Assembly (NCBI RefSeq): GCF_016653465.1
Contig: NZ_NHSQ01000071.1
Location: 1-34,671, forward strand
Direction: 5' to 3'
DNA from: Thiocystis minor
GTDB lineage: Bacteria; Pseudomonadota; Gammaproteobacteria; Chromatiales; Chromatiaceae
DNA: 34,671 bases
Below, in pieces: positions 18,777-27,063 of this stretch. The translations under genes were made by a program, and so were the position numbers. Numbering within the stretch: the first letter of the stretch is position 1; each line of letters starts with the position of its first letter. The notes under the pieces are model-generated. The model saw nothing but the letters and a program-made list of their open reading frames with translations. It was not told the origin of the DNA and did not search any database.

Positions 18777-19218
18777 GGTCAAAATTCTCGATCCGCGGCT
18801 GGGCCGCGAGTTTCCGCTGCCGCACTACGCGACCGAGGGCTCGGCCGGGCTCGACCTGCGGGCGATGCTGGAGACGCCGCTGGATCTGCCGCCTGGGGGG
18901 TGCGAACTGCTGCCGACCGGCATGGCGGTGCATATCGCCGAACCGGGCGTCGCCGGGATGATCCTGCCTCGCTCCGGGCTCGGTCATCGACATGGCATCG
19001 TGCTCGGCAATCTGGTGGGTCTGATCGATTCGGACTATCAGGGACCGCTGCTGGTGTCCTGCTGGAACCGGGGCGATGCGACCTTTCGGATCGAGATCGG
19101 CGAACGCATCGCCCAACTGGTGCTGGTGCCGGTGCTGCGCGCCGAACTGGAGCTAGTCGAGTCGTTCGAGACCTCATCGCGCGGCGAGGGTGGGTTTGGG
19201 CATACCGGCACGCGGTAA
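18760..19218 (+). CDS. dut: dUTP diphosphatase
   Basis: This 152-residue trimeric enzyme hydrolyses dUTP to dUMP and pyrophosphate. That keeps uracil out of DNA and feeds thymidylate synthesis. All five motifs are recognisable, including [45 protein letters not shown] and the C-terminal [11 protein letters not shown] arm that closes over the active site. Length equals the E. coli protein. Its start lies inside the end of coaBC, so the pair is translationally coupled. Confidence 0.97.
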   Translation: MLHRLEVKILDPRLGREFPLPHYATEGSAGLDLRAMLETPLDLPPGGCELLPTGMAVHIAEPGVAGMILPRSGLGHRHGIVLGNLVGLIDSDYQGPLLVSCWNRGDATFRIEIGERIAQLVLVPVLRAELELVESFETSSRGEGGFGHTGTR

Positions 19219-19225
19219 TCGATCG

Positions 19226-19241
19226 ATTGTCGAACCGCAAA
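19226..19241 (+). repeat. 16-bp direct repeat, copy 1
   Basis: ATTGTCGAACCGCAAA occurs here, 8 bases after the dut stop, and again at 19845-19860. The copies bracket the small gene pair between them. Confidence 0.8.
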
Positions 19242-19269
19242 ATGAGAACTCGCAATAGAGGTAAACCAA

Positions 19270-19572
19270 ATGACCCTGGACGATGTATTGCGCGACATCC
19301 ATGCCATGCGCGAAGACCTACTCGTTTTCGAACGCAAATACGGCGTCCCCACCGAGATGTTCTACGACGCCTATCGCAATGGCGAAGAACCGGCGGACTC
19401 GTCATGGGTTCTGGACTGGAGCGAATGGGCCGCCTCCTATCGGATTCTTCAGGAGCGGCTGGCATTATTCGGCGACGAGAGTCGGCGCTTGCTCCGGTCC
19501 GCGCAGGTTAAGAGCTATGTCGAGCTGATGGAACGTACCGCCCGCCATGAATCCATTCCGGTCTCTCGCTGA
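19270..19572 (+). CDS. Small antitoxin-like protein, partner of a TumE/DUF6516-like protein
   Basis: This 100-residue acidic helical protein begins MTLDDVLRDIHAMREDLLVF and continues ERKYGVPTEMFYDAYRNGEE. It resembles the first gene of two-gene modules in which a DUF6516 (TumE-like) protein follows, as I recall from cyanobacteria and gammaproteobacteria. No DNA-binding motif is obvious. AGAGGTAAA lies upstream of the ATG. The next gene overlaps its last 26 bases, the usual coupled layout of an antitoxin-toxin pair. Confidence 0.6.
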   Translation: MTLDDVLRDIHAMREDLLVFERKYGVPTEMFYDAYRNGEEPADSSWVLDWSEWAASYRILQERLALFGDESRRLLRSAQVKSYVELMERTARHESIPVSR

Positions 19573-19762
19573 TTACGAGGCGTTCATCTACCGACTCGGC
19601 AGCCGGTTTGCCGCCATCCGGCGCTCGACCCTGGTCGTGGTTCGTCGCGGTGCAACCGTGGCGATCCTGAGAGGCGAATTGGAATTCGACCACGGCACTT
19701 TTCTTGTGGAGGAGATCGGTGCGATCGATCTCATGCGGTCGCAGGATCGAGGAGACGGCTGA
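19547..19762 (+). pseudogene. Truncated TumE/DUF6516-like toxin
   Basis: The 71 residues start MNPFRSLADYEAFIYRLGSR and continue RSTLVVVRRGATVAILRGEL, then FDHGTFLVEEI. That is the N-terminal half of DUF6516-like proteins as I know them. Those normally run beyond 100 residues through a beta-rich, His-containing second half. Here similarity stops near VEEI and a stop follows soon, so the gene looks broken. I could not find the missing half in another frame. It overlaps the putative antitoxin gene by 26 bases. A naturally short variant is the alternative. Confidence 0.5.
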
Positions 19763-19844
19763 TTTCGGGTGTCCGGTCCCCTGCAAGTCGCCCGCCAGCG
19801 GGCTCCTGCGTCGGGCTGGCATCCTACCGATCAGGGCACTACCC

Positions 19845-19860
19845 ATTGTCGAACCGCAAA
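19845..19860 (+). repeat. 16-bp direct repeat, copy 2
   Basis: This is a second copy of ATTGTCGAACCGCAAA. It runs into GGCGCAAAGATCGCCAAGAA, a Lys/Ala-rich-looking motif that I recall seeing scattered in many bacterial genomes near mobile or toxin-antitoxin genes. The function of that motif is unknown. Confidence 0.75.
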
Positions 19861-19914
19861 GGCGCAAAGATCGCCAAGAATGCGGGTGGCACGTTCAGCG
19901 CACCCAACGACCCT

Positions 19915-19948
19915 GGCGCCCAACCGGACAGGGTGCCGGTTGGGCGCC
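19915..19948. terminator. Strong 13-bp-stem hairpin downstream of the collagen-like gene
   Basis: GGCGCCCAACCGG and CCGGTTGGGCGCC pair perfectly around an 8-base loop (19928-19935). There is no T-run on either side. It could be a bidirectional transcription stop or RNA-protecting hairpin at the 3' end of the collagen-like gene (-), or a REP-like element. Confidence 0.5.
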
Positions 19949-20001
19949 CCGGCGCGAACCGGAGACGGGTTGACGAGACGGATGACGCAAAAGGGTCAAA
20001 G

Positions 20002-21612
20002 TCACTGTCCGCTACGCACGAGACGAACGTGGAGGTCGACGTCCTGGAAGTAGGCGTCGGTGCTGCCATTGTCGAAATGCACGAACCAGGCGCCGGCCGG
20101 ATTGGGCGTGTACAAAGAACCCGACCAATAAACTTCCTCCGTGTCGGGAAACGCCCAGGACACAATGGTCGGACTGTCATAGCTTCCGGGACAGCTTGTG
20201 AAATCGTCAGTCATGCCAATCCTGACCGGCGTCCAACTGGAGCAGTAGACCAGGGTCTTGAGTTCGTCTTTGGTCGGGATGCGGAAGCCGCCGTCGGTCG
20301 TTAAGTCTTTGGCTGTGTTCCAGTCATAGGTTGCGGCGGTCCCGCCGCAGTTCTGGTTGGCCGCATCCCAGGTTTGGCCAACGCTGCACCGCTGCCATTC
20401 CAGCCCGGTCACCAGATCCTTGATGATCTCGCCGTTGGTGCCCATGGGCTGGTAACGTGATTGGGTCTGATCGCAATCGGGCGGCTGCTGCGACACCGGC
20501 ACGCCGGCGTACATGCTCAGGGTGCAGATCGTCGCGTGGATGTCGTCCAGCTCGGATGCCAAGGCCGCGACGGCCGCAGTGTCCGATGGCCCTGCCGGCC
20601 CTGGCACGCCCTGAGGGCCAATGACTGACACATAAGTGGTAGTCTGCCAACCAGCCTCCTTCATGGGGCCATGGAGATGGTGAGCCTGTGTATCCAGATA
20701 GAAATCGCCCGCGACCCCGATGTTGGCTTGCGGCGGTCCAAAGCCATTCCAGAGCGTTCTTCCATTCGCGCCCGCGTCGCCCTTCAGCCCTCGCGGGCCT
20801 GTCGCACCCTCTGGACCGACCGTCCCCGTGTCGCCCTTCGGACCTTGCGACCCCACCGGGCCTGCCGCACCCGTCGCGCCCGCTGGACCGACCGTCCCCG
20901 TGTCGCCCTTTAAACCTTGCGGCCCCACCGGACCTGCCGCACCTGTCGTACCGGCTGGTCCGGCCGTCCCCGTGTCGCCCTTCGGACCTTGCGACCCCAC
21001 CGGGCCTGCCGCACCCGTCGCGCCCGCTGGACCGACCGTCCCCGTGTCGCCCTTCAGACCTTGCGAACCTGTCGAGCCGGTTGCCCCCGCTGGGCCGGTC
21101 GCGCCCGCGTCGCCTTTCAGACCTTGCGGCCCCACCGGGCCGGCCACACCCGTCGCGCCCACTGGACCGACCGTCCCCGTGTCGCCCTTCAGACCTTGCG
21201 GCCCCATCGGGCCGGCCGCACCCGGCGTCCCCGCAGGTCCAGTCGCACCCGCGTTACCCTTCAAACCTTGCGGACCTATTGGGCCTGTCGCACCCCGCAC
21301 CCCCGCAGGTCCGGTCGCGCCCGCGTTACCCTTCGGACCTTGCGGGCCTGTCGCACCCCGCGCCCCCGCTGGGCCGGTCGCGCCCGCGCTACCCTTCGGA
21401 CCTTGCGGACCTATCGGCCCCACTCGATTCCAAGAGATTTTGATTTCAGTGGATTTGCAACTTGTTGTAGCACTCACCATGCGTACCGCACCCGTGGCTC
21501 TCACGTAGCAGGCCGTATAGTCCGCCGCTTGCGCCTGTCCCACGCAGAGCCACCCGAGACAGGCCGCCGCGCCGCCGGCGCGTTGGATTAGGTTGATCGA
21601 TCCCTTCATCAT
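20002..21612 (-). CDS. Secreted collagen-like protein with DUF1566 (Lcl-type) C-terminal domain
   Basis: This 536-residue protein has a signal peptide (cut probably after GQAQA, residue 29). A short Cys-containing head (DYTACYVRATGAVRMV) is followed by 73 uninterrupted Gly-X-Y triplets at residues 65-283, then a linker with one more GPQGVPGPAGP block. From about residue 390 there is a DUF1566 domain (EIIKDLVTGLEWQRC, then GGFRIPTKDELKTLV, ending DVDLHVRLVRSG). The same order is found in the Legionella adhesin Lcl, which binds glycosaminoglycans and promotes aggregation and biofilm. The Gly-X-Y part should form a collagen triple helix, so the protein is probably a surface or secreted trimer. 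AAGGGG precedes two adjacent ATGs (21612 and 21609); either may start it. It is divergent from the two-component genes. Confidence 0.88.
   Translation of the reverse strand: MMKGSINLIQRAGGAAACLGWLCVGQAQAADYTACYVRATGAVRMVSATTSCKSTEIKISWNRVGPIGPQGPKGSAGATGPAGARGATGPQGPKGNAGATGPAGVRGATGPIGPQGLKGNAGATGPAGTPGAAGPMGPQGLKGDTGTVGPVGATGVAGPVGPQGLKGDAGATGPAGATGSTGSQGLKGDTGTVGPAGATGAAGPVGSQGPKGDTGTAGPAGTTGAAGPVGPQGLKGDTGTVGPAGATGAAGPVGSQGPKGDTGTVGPEGATGPRGLKGDAGANGRTLWNGFGPPQANIGVAGDFYLDTQAHHLHGPMKEAGWQTTTYVSVIGPQGVPGPAGPSDTAAVAALASELDDIHATICTLSMYAGVPVSQQPPDCDQTQSRYQPMGTNGEIIKDLVTGLEWQRCSVGQTWDAANQNCGGTAATYDWNTAKDLTTDGGFRIPTKDELKTLVYCSSWTPVRIGMTDDFTSCPGSYDSPTIVSWAFPDTEEVYWSGSLYTPNPAGAWFVHFDNGSTDAYFQDVDLHVRLVRSGQ
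20764..21420 (-). repeat. Imperfect tandem repeats encoding the collagen-like segment
   Basis: This DNA encodes the 73 Gly-X-Y triplets. Longer units recur, for example GGACCGACCGTCCCCGTGTC at 20813, 20885, 21029 and 21164, at spacings of 72, 144 and 135 bases. Such arrays expand and contract by slippage, so length should vary between strains. All visible units keep the frame. Confidence 0.85.
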
Positions 21613-21714
21613 GGATACCCCTTATTTGATCGCCAGTGGTAGAGCGGCGGGTTTCCTGGTTGGAACCCCGGCGTCTTTGGCGGAAGATGTTAGCGGTTTG
21701 ACGGATCGCCACAA

Positions 21715-21754
21715 TTGCCCTAAAGGGCAAGATCGACAAAAATTTACGTTAAAT
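21715..21754. promoter_or_regulatory. Two dyads upstream of the kinase-regulator pair
   Basis: TTGCCC-TAAA-GGGCAA (21715-21730) and ATTTA-CGT-TAAAT (21742-21754) are both near-perfect dyads in the region between the divergent collagen-like and kinase genes. They may be binding sites for the FixJ-type regulator encoded next door. No evidence beyond position and symmetry is visible. Confidence 0.35.
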
Positions 21755-21788
21755 CTTTGTTGCACTGAATGGGACCAGGACCATCACG

Positions 21789-23213
21789 ATGATTTTCGAT
21801 GCCCGCACGGGCTTTCTGTCGATCGGTTTGCTCAATCTCATCATCGCCGTTGCCTTGTGGGGCGTCCTCAGCCGCCAGCGGGCGAATCAACCCCTGACCG
21901 GGCTGGCCTTCTGGTGCGGCGGCGGCCTGTTCGTCGGCGTCTCGACAATCCTGTTCGCCCTGCGCGGTGTGGTGCCTGAACTCTTGAGTTTCACGGCGGC
22001 CAACGTCCTGATGTTCGTCGCCCTGGCGATGCGCACCCAGTCGCTGCGGCTGGAGTTGGGCGAGCCGGAATCTTACCCACGTCTCCTGCTGGGGATGCTG
22101 GCCTTTACTGTCGTGTATGAATGCCTGCGGCAGTTCACCGTCGATAATCAGTTGCCCTTCCATTTTGCGGTCCTGATGTTCGGCTTCATGAGTCTGCGGG
22201 TCGTCGGGTGGGCCTGGCGTCTGGGACGTCGACAGGGGTCGCTTGGCGCCTTCTGGATTGCCGGGGCCTACGCACTGCTGGCGATCACCTACGTGTGGCG
22301 TCTGTCCAGTGTCGCCTTGGGGTTGGTCGAGACCACTATCCTGACCCGCGAGATCAATGCTTTTTTCCTGATCTTCGCCGCACTCATTTCTGTCATTTTC
22401 ACCAACATCGGTTATCTGGGCATCGCCTTGGAACAATCGATCCGCGACAAGCTGGCCGCCGCCGCCGCCCAGGCGCGGGCGGAGGAGAACCAGCGACTGA
22501 GCGAGCAGCTCACCCAGCTCGACCGCCAGCGTTGTCTCGGCACCATGTCCGCCTCGCTCGGGCACGAACTGAACCAGCCGCTCACCGCGATCCTGACCAA
22601 CGCCCAGACTGCGCTGCGTAGTCTGCCGCGCACCCCATCCGACGCTGCCGCGCCAACGCGCGATATGCTCGACCGGATCGTCCATAACACCCAGCGCGCC
22701 AGTCAGATCATCGAGCGCATTCGCGGCTTCATCCGCCCGCGGACGACGCAGTGCGAACCGCTCGCGTTCGATCAGCTCGTGCCCGAGGTGGTCAAACTCA
22801 TCGCCGCCGAGGCGCGCGCGCAGCGGGTGACGCTGATCCTGGAGCCGAACGCGCCGCCGTTGCGGGTCATGGGCGATCCGATCCAGTTGTCGCAGATTTT
22901 GATCAATGTTCTGCGCAATGCCATTGAGGCGCTCGCCACCGTCGAGCGACGCGACATCCGCATCGGTCTGAGCGACGCGGGCGGGCGTGCCATCCTGCGT
23001 GTCCAGGATACGGGGCCGGGCCTGACGCCGGAGACGCGCGCGCGCGTCGGCGAGCCGTTTTTCACCACGAAGGCCACTGGGCTGGGCATGGGGCTGTCAC
23101 TTTCGCAGACCATCGCCGAACAGCACGGCGGCACCTTGACCATCACGAATGCGGCGGACGGCGGTGCCCTGGTCGAACTGAGTCTGCCCGCGCTGCCGGT
23201 CGATGCCGGATAA
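21789..23213 (+). CDS. Membrane sensor histidine kinase
   Basis: This 474-residue kinase has a hydrophobic N-terminal half (residues 1-220, about seven membrane helices), a short coil (AAAAAQARAEENQRLSEQL) and a kinase core. His259 in SLGHELNQPLTAI is the expected phosphorylation site. The ATP-binding domain shows ILINVLRNAIEAL (N box), VQDTGPGL (G1) and GLGMGLSLSQTIAEQHGG (G2). The HELNQPL form of the H box is typical of kinases paired with FixJ-type regulators. The signal is unknown. Sensing within or near the membrane is suggested because no periplasmic loop domain is seen. The stop lies inside the start of the regulator gene. Confidence 0.92.
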   Translation: MIFDARTGFLSIGLLNLIIAVALWGVLSRQRANQPLTGLAFWCGGGLFVGVSTILFALRGVVPELLSFTAANVLMFVALAMRTQSLRLELGEPESYPRLLLGMLAFTVVYECLRQFTVDNQLPFHFAVLMFGFMSLRVVGWAWRLGRRQGSLGAFWIAGAYALLAITYVWRLSSVALGLVETTILTREINAFFLIFAALISVIFTNIGYLGIALEQSIRDKLAAAAAQARAEENQRLSEQLTQLDRQRCLGTMSASLGHELNQPLTAILTNAQTALRSLPRTPSDAAAPTRDMLDRIVHNTQRASQIIERIRGFIRPRTTQCEPLAFDQLVPEVVKLIAAEARAQRVTLILEPNAPPLRVMGDPIQLSQILINVLRNAIEALATVERRDIRIGLSDAGGRAILRVQDTGPGLTPETRARVGEPFFTTKATGLGMGLSLSQTIAEQHGGTLTITNAADGGALVELSLPALPVDAG

Positions 23214-23883
23214 TCCCCGCCCGCGCCAGATCGTGACGACAAGCGATCAGGCACTCGCCGCGCGTTGTGCGCGCGGGCGGATTCTGGTGATCGATGATGA
23301 TGCCGAGATCCTCACCGCATTCGGCTTTCTGTTCACGCTTGAGGGCTACGCCTGCGAGACGTATTCTTCAGCTCCGGCTTTTCTCGCGGTATTGCATGAA
23401 AACCGCCCCCAGTTTCCAGGGCCGTGCTGTCTGCTGTGCGATGTGAGCATGCCCGAGATGGACGGACTGGAATTGCAACGCCAACTGGCGCAAGACGAGA
23501 ACACGCCGCTGATTCTCATCAGCGGCAGCAGCGGTGCCGAGGAGGCGGTCACCGGCTTGCATGCCGGGGCCTTGGACTTTCTCATCAAGCCGATCGAGAC
23601 CGAGGCGCTGCTGGCCGTCGTCGCCAGGGCGCTGGCGGTGGACCGGCAAGGCCAACTCGACCGCATGCGCCGCGCTAACCTCACGGCGCGTCTCGCCACG
23701 CTAACCGAACGGGAGCGGGCGGTCTTGCGTCGGGTGGCGCAAGGTCAGACGAATTACGAGATCAGTCAGGACATCGCCATCGCCGAGCGCACCGTCAAAC
23801 TCTATCGCCAGCGGGCGATGGAGAAACTGGGGGTCGCGACCCTGCCTGAACTCGTTCGCATCGTCGATGAATTCATCTATTGA
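23203..23883 (+). CDS. FixJ/NarL-type response regulator
   Basis: This 226-residue regulator is the partner of the preceding kinase; the genes overlap by 11 bases. The receiver domain starts at ILVIDDDAEILTAFG. Asp80 in LLCDVSMPEMDG is the phospho-acceptor, and LIKPIE holds the conserved lysine. The C-terminal LuxR-type helix-turn-helix reads LTERERAVLRRVAQGQTNYE followed by IAERTVKLYRQRAMEKLGV. It should bind DNA on phosphorylation. Likely targets include its own promoter region and the divergent collagen-like gene, but that is inferred only from position. The N-terminus carries about 25 extra residues before the receiver. Confidence 0.93.
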   Translation: MPDNPRPRQIVTTSDQALAARCARGRILVIDDDAEILTAFGFLFTLEGYACETYSSAPAFLAVLHENRPQFPGPCCLLCDVSMPEMDGLELQRQLAQDENTPLILISGSSGAEEAVTGLHAGALDFLIKPIETEALLAVVARALAVDRQGQLDRMRRANLTARLATLTERERAVLRRVAQGQTNYEISQDIAIAERTVKLYRQRAMEKLGVATLPELVRIVDEFIY

Positions 23884-24816
<933 letters not shown>

Positions 24817-24833
24817 ACCGCGCCCAGCGCGGT
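24817..24833 (+). terminator. Hairpin after argB
   Basis: ACCGCGC-CCA-GCGCGGT is a perfect 7-bp stem starting right at the argB stop. A short T-run (TTTTT at 24842) follows about 8 bases later, so this may be a weak terminator. Confidence 0.4.
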
Positions 24834-24920
24834 GTGCGATGTTTTTGGATCGAAACAACCTCGGCAGCATCTGCGGCTGTCGGAGCGGGGCGGTTTAAGC
24901 GATTAAAAGAGGTTTTGAAC

Positions 24921-25850
24921 ATGCTGGCGAACTTGCTTTCAGGTATCGGCAAGTGGCTTCCCCGCAAGTCGGTTCCGCTCTGCCGCCATGATATTGAGTG
25001 GGAGAAGATCGGAACCTGCCAGGAGCGCCAGGAATACCTGACGCGGGCCGAGTCGGAAATTTCAGCGCAGCGGGCGGTCGAGTGTCATCTCGTGACCGCC
25101 AACGACAGGTTCGGCGTGGCGGGAGCCTGCTACGTCTGCTCGCGGCAGGTCGATTTCGAGGTGTCGTTCGAGTATGCCTACCCGGTCGATGGCATCCTGA
25201 CGCCAAACTGGCGAGAGTCGCTCAAATGTCCGTCCTGCGGTTTGAATAACCGGATGCGTGCGGTGATTCATCTGATCGATCGGCATCTTGGTGGATTGAT
25301 TGGCGAAGTCTATATCACCGAGCAAACGACCGACTTGTACAGAACCCTCGCCGGTCGCTACTCCGCGACCTTGATCGGAAGCGAATTCCTGGGGCCCGAG
25401 ACGCCCCGTGGCGAGAGCGATGCCCGCGGGCTTCGCAACGAGAACGTCACGTGGCTGTCCTTTGGCGACGCGCGCTTTACCAAGATACTGAGTTTCGACG
25501 TTCTGGAGCATGTGCCTGACTATCGCAAGGCATTGCAGGAGTTTCTGCGATGCCTTGCCCCCGGCGGCCATTTGATCCTGAGCGTGCCGTTTCGCAGCGA
25601 TTGCGCGGACAATCTCGTGCGGGCAAGGATGCAAGAGACCGGCGAGGTCTTGCATCTGCTGCCGCCGGAATACCATGGCGACCCCGTCCGGGACGAAGGC
25701 TGTCTCGCCTTCTATCATTTCGGCTGGCGTTTACTGGAAGAGATGCGGGATCTGGGATTCCGGCACGTTGAGGCTTTGTATTACTGGTCACGGGAGTTCG
25801 GGTATCTCGGTCGGGATCAGATGCTCATCGTTGCCCGTAAATCCGGTTAG
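24921..25850 (+). CDS. Class I SAM-dependent methyltransferase with Cys-rich N-terminal region
   Basis: The 309 residues start at the ATG at 24921, with AGAGG upstream. An N-terminal region carries two CxxC pairs (CYVCSRQ and KCPSCGLNNR) that could bind zinc. The C-terminal half is a Methyltransf_11-like domain: ILSFDVLEHVPDYRKALQEF, then CLAPGGHLILSVPFR. The usual glycine-rich motif I is replaced by EVYITEQTTDLYRTLAGRYS with IGSEFLG, a variant I associate with methyltransferases in polysaccharide or glycan clusters. Substrate is unknown. The gene ends 12 bases before an ISAs1 element, so any downstream partner has been separated from it. Confidence 0.8.
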   Translation: MLANLLSGIGKWLPRKSVPLCRHDIEWEKIGTCQERQEYLTRAESEISAQRAVECHLVTANDRFGVAGACYVCSRQVDFEVSFEYAYPVDGILTPNWRESLKCPSCGLNNRMRAVIHLIDRHLGGLIGEVYITEQTTDLYRTLAGRYSATLIGSEFLGPETPRGESDARGLRNENVTWLSFGDARFTKILSFDVLEHVPDYRKALQEFLRCLAPGGHLILSVPFRSDCADNLVRARMQETGEVLHLLPPEYHGDPVRDEGCLAFYHFGWRLLEEMRDLGFRHVEALYYWSREFGYLGRDQMLIVARKSG

Positions 25851-25939
25851 CTTTGGAAGGCTCAGGGCGAGCGCGCTTAAACATTCCGTTTTTCGGGTAG
25901 TTGACGGATGCTCGCGAGAAACGACAGTTGGAGTTTCTC

Positions 25940-27059
25940 ATGTCAGCGACCATTCTTGAGCATTTCACGTCCTTGGAAGACCCTCGGATCGAGCGTCACA
26001 AGCGGCATGCCCTGGCCGATCTTGTGCTGTTGACGATTTGCGCGGTCGTCAGTGGGGCGGACGGCTGGGAGGCGATCGAGGATTTCGGACGTGAAAAGCT
26101 GGATTGGTTACGTCAGTTTGCGCCGTTTGAAAATGGCGTGCCCTCCGATGACAGTCTTGCCAACGTGATCGCGCGTCTCTCCCCGAAGGGATTTCAGGCG
26201 TGTTTGTTGAGTTGGACGCAGTCGGTGGCCAAGGTCACCGACGGGGAAGTCATCGCCGTCGATGGGAAGACGGCTCGCGGCTCGCGGCTCGCGCGACCGT
26301 CGGCGGGGGCGTCAGCCCTTGCACAGGGTCAGTGCCTGGGCGTGTACCAACCGCCTCGTGTTGAGCCAAGAGGCGACAAGCGAGAAGACCAATGAGATAA
26401 CGGCCATCCCCAAGTTGCTGGAGCTGCTGGAACTGCGTGGTTGTTTGGTGACCATTGATGCCATGGGCTGCCAGACCGCGATCGCGGCCCAGATCGTCGC
26501 GCAAGGCGCCGATGATGTCCTGGGTCTGAAGGGCAACCAGAGCACCCTGCAGGAAGCGGTTGAAGATGATTGGACCGTGGCGCAGCAGGCTGATTTTGCC
26601 CATGTCCAGGCTGACTTCACGGAAGAACTGGACAAAGATCATGGTCGGGTGGAAGTGCGCCGCGACTGGATCACCGAGGATCTACGCACGCTTCCCGATC
26701 CCGCCCGCTGGGTCGGGCTGCGCAGCATCGGGATGGTCGAACGCACCTGCGTCAGCGACGGCAAGGAAAGTCTTGAGCGCCGTGACTTCATCAGCTCCAT
26801 TGCACCCGATGCCGCCCGTTTCGCCCACGCCGTGCGCGAACACTGGGGCGTGGAAAACCGCCTGCACTGGCGCCTGGACGTGATCTTCGGTGACGATGCC
26901 AGCCGCATCCGCAAGGGCCAGGCCCCCGCCATCATGACCTCGGTGCGCCACCTGAGCATGAACCTGTTCGATCAGGAGGGGTCGGCGATCAGCTTGGCCA
27001 AGAAACGCCGCAAGGCCGCGTGGAACGACGACGACCGCGCCAAGGTGGTGTTCGGCTGA
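25940..27059 (+). pseudogene. ISAs1-family DDE transposase, frameshifted
   Basis: The first part (from MSATILEHFTSLEDPRIERH) runs in one frame to just after VIAVDGKTARGS. The rest (RDRRRGRQPLHRVSAWAC, then SEKTNEITAIPKLLELL, VTIDAMGCQTAIA, GLKGNQSTLQEAVEDDW, and HWGVENRLHWRLDV) is in the next frame. Together they cover a complete ISAs1 transposase of about 370 residues with the DDE core. The break coincides with three tandem GGCTCGC units at 26272-26292. Removing one unit restores a continuous frame. GGAG lies upstream of the ATG. Programmed frameshifting is not usual in this family, so the gene is probably dead. Confidence 0.88.
26272..26292 (+). repeat. 7-bp tandem triplication that breaks the transposase
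   Basis: GGCTCGC occurs three times in a row (26272-26278, 26279-26285, 26286-26292). Two copies would keep the frame (ACG GCT CGC GGC TCG CGC GAC). The third shifts it by +1. This looks like a replication-slippage expansion. Confidence 0.85.
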
Positions 27060-27063
27060 ATAT

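Noticed and set aside
20764-21420. Regular repeats that could suggest a CRISPR or other non-coding array
   Set aside because: Repeat spacing is a multiple of 9 bases and the minus strand reads perfect Gly-X-Y, so this is coding collagen-like sequence.
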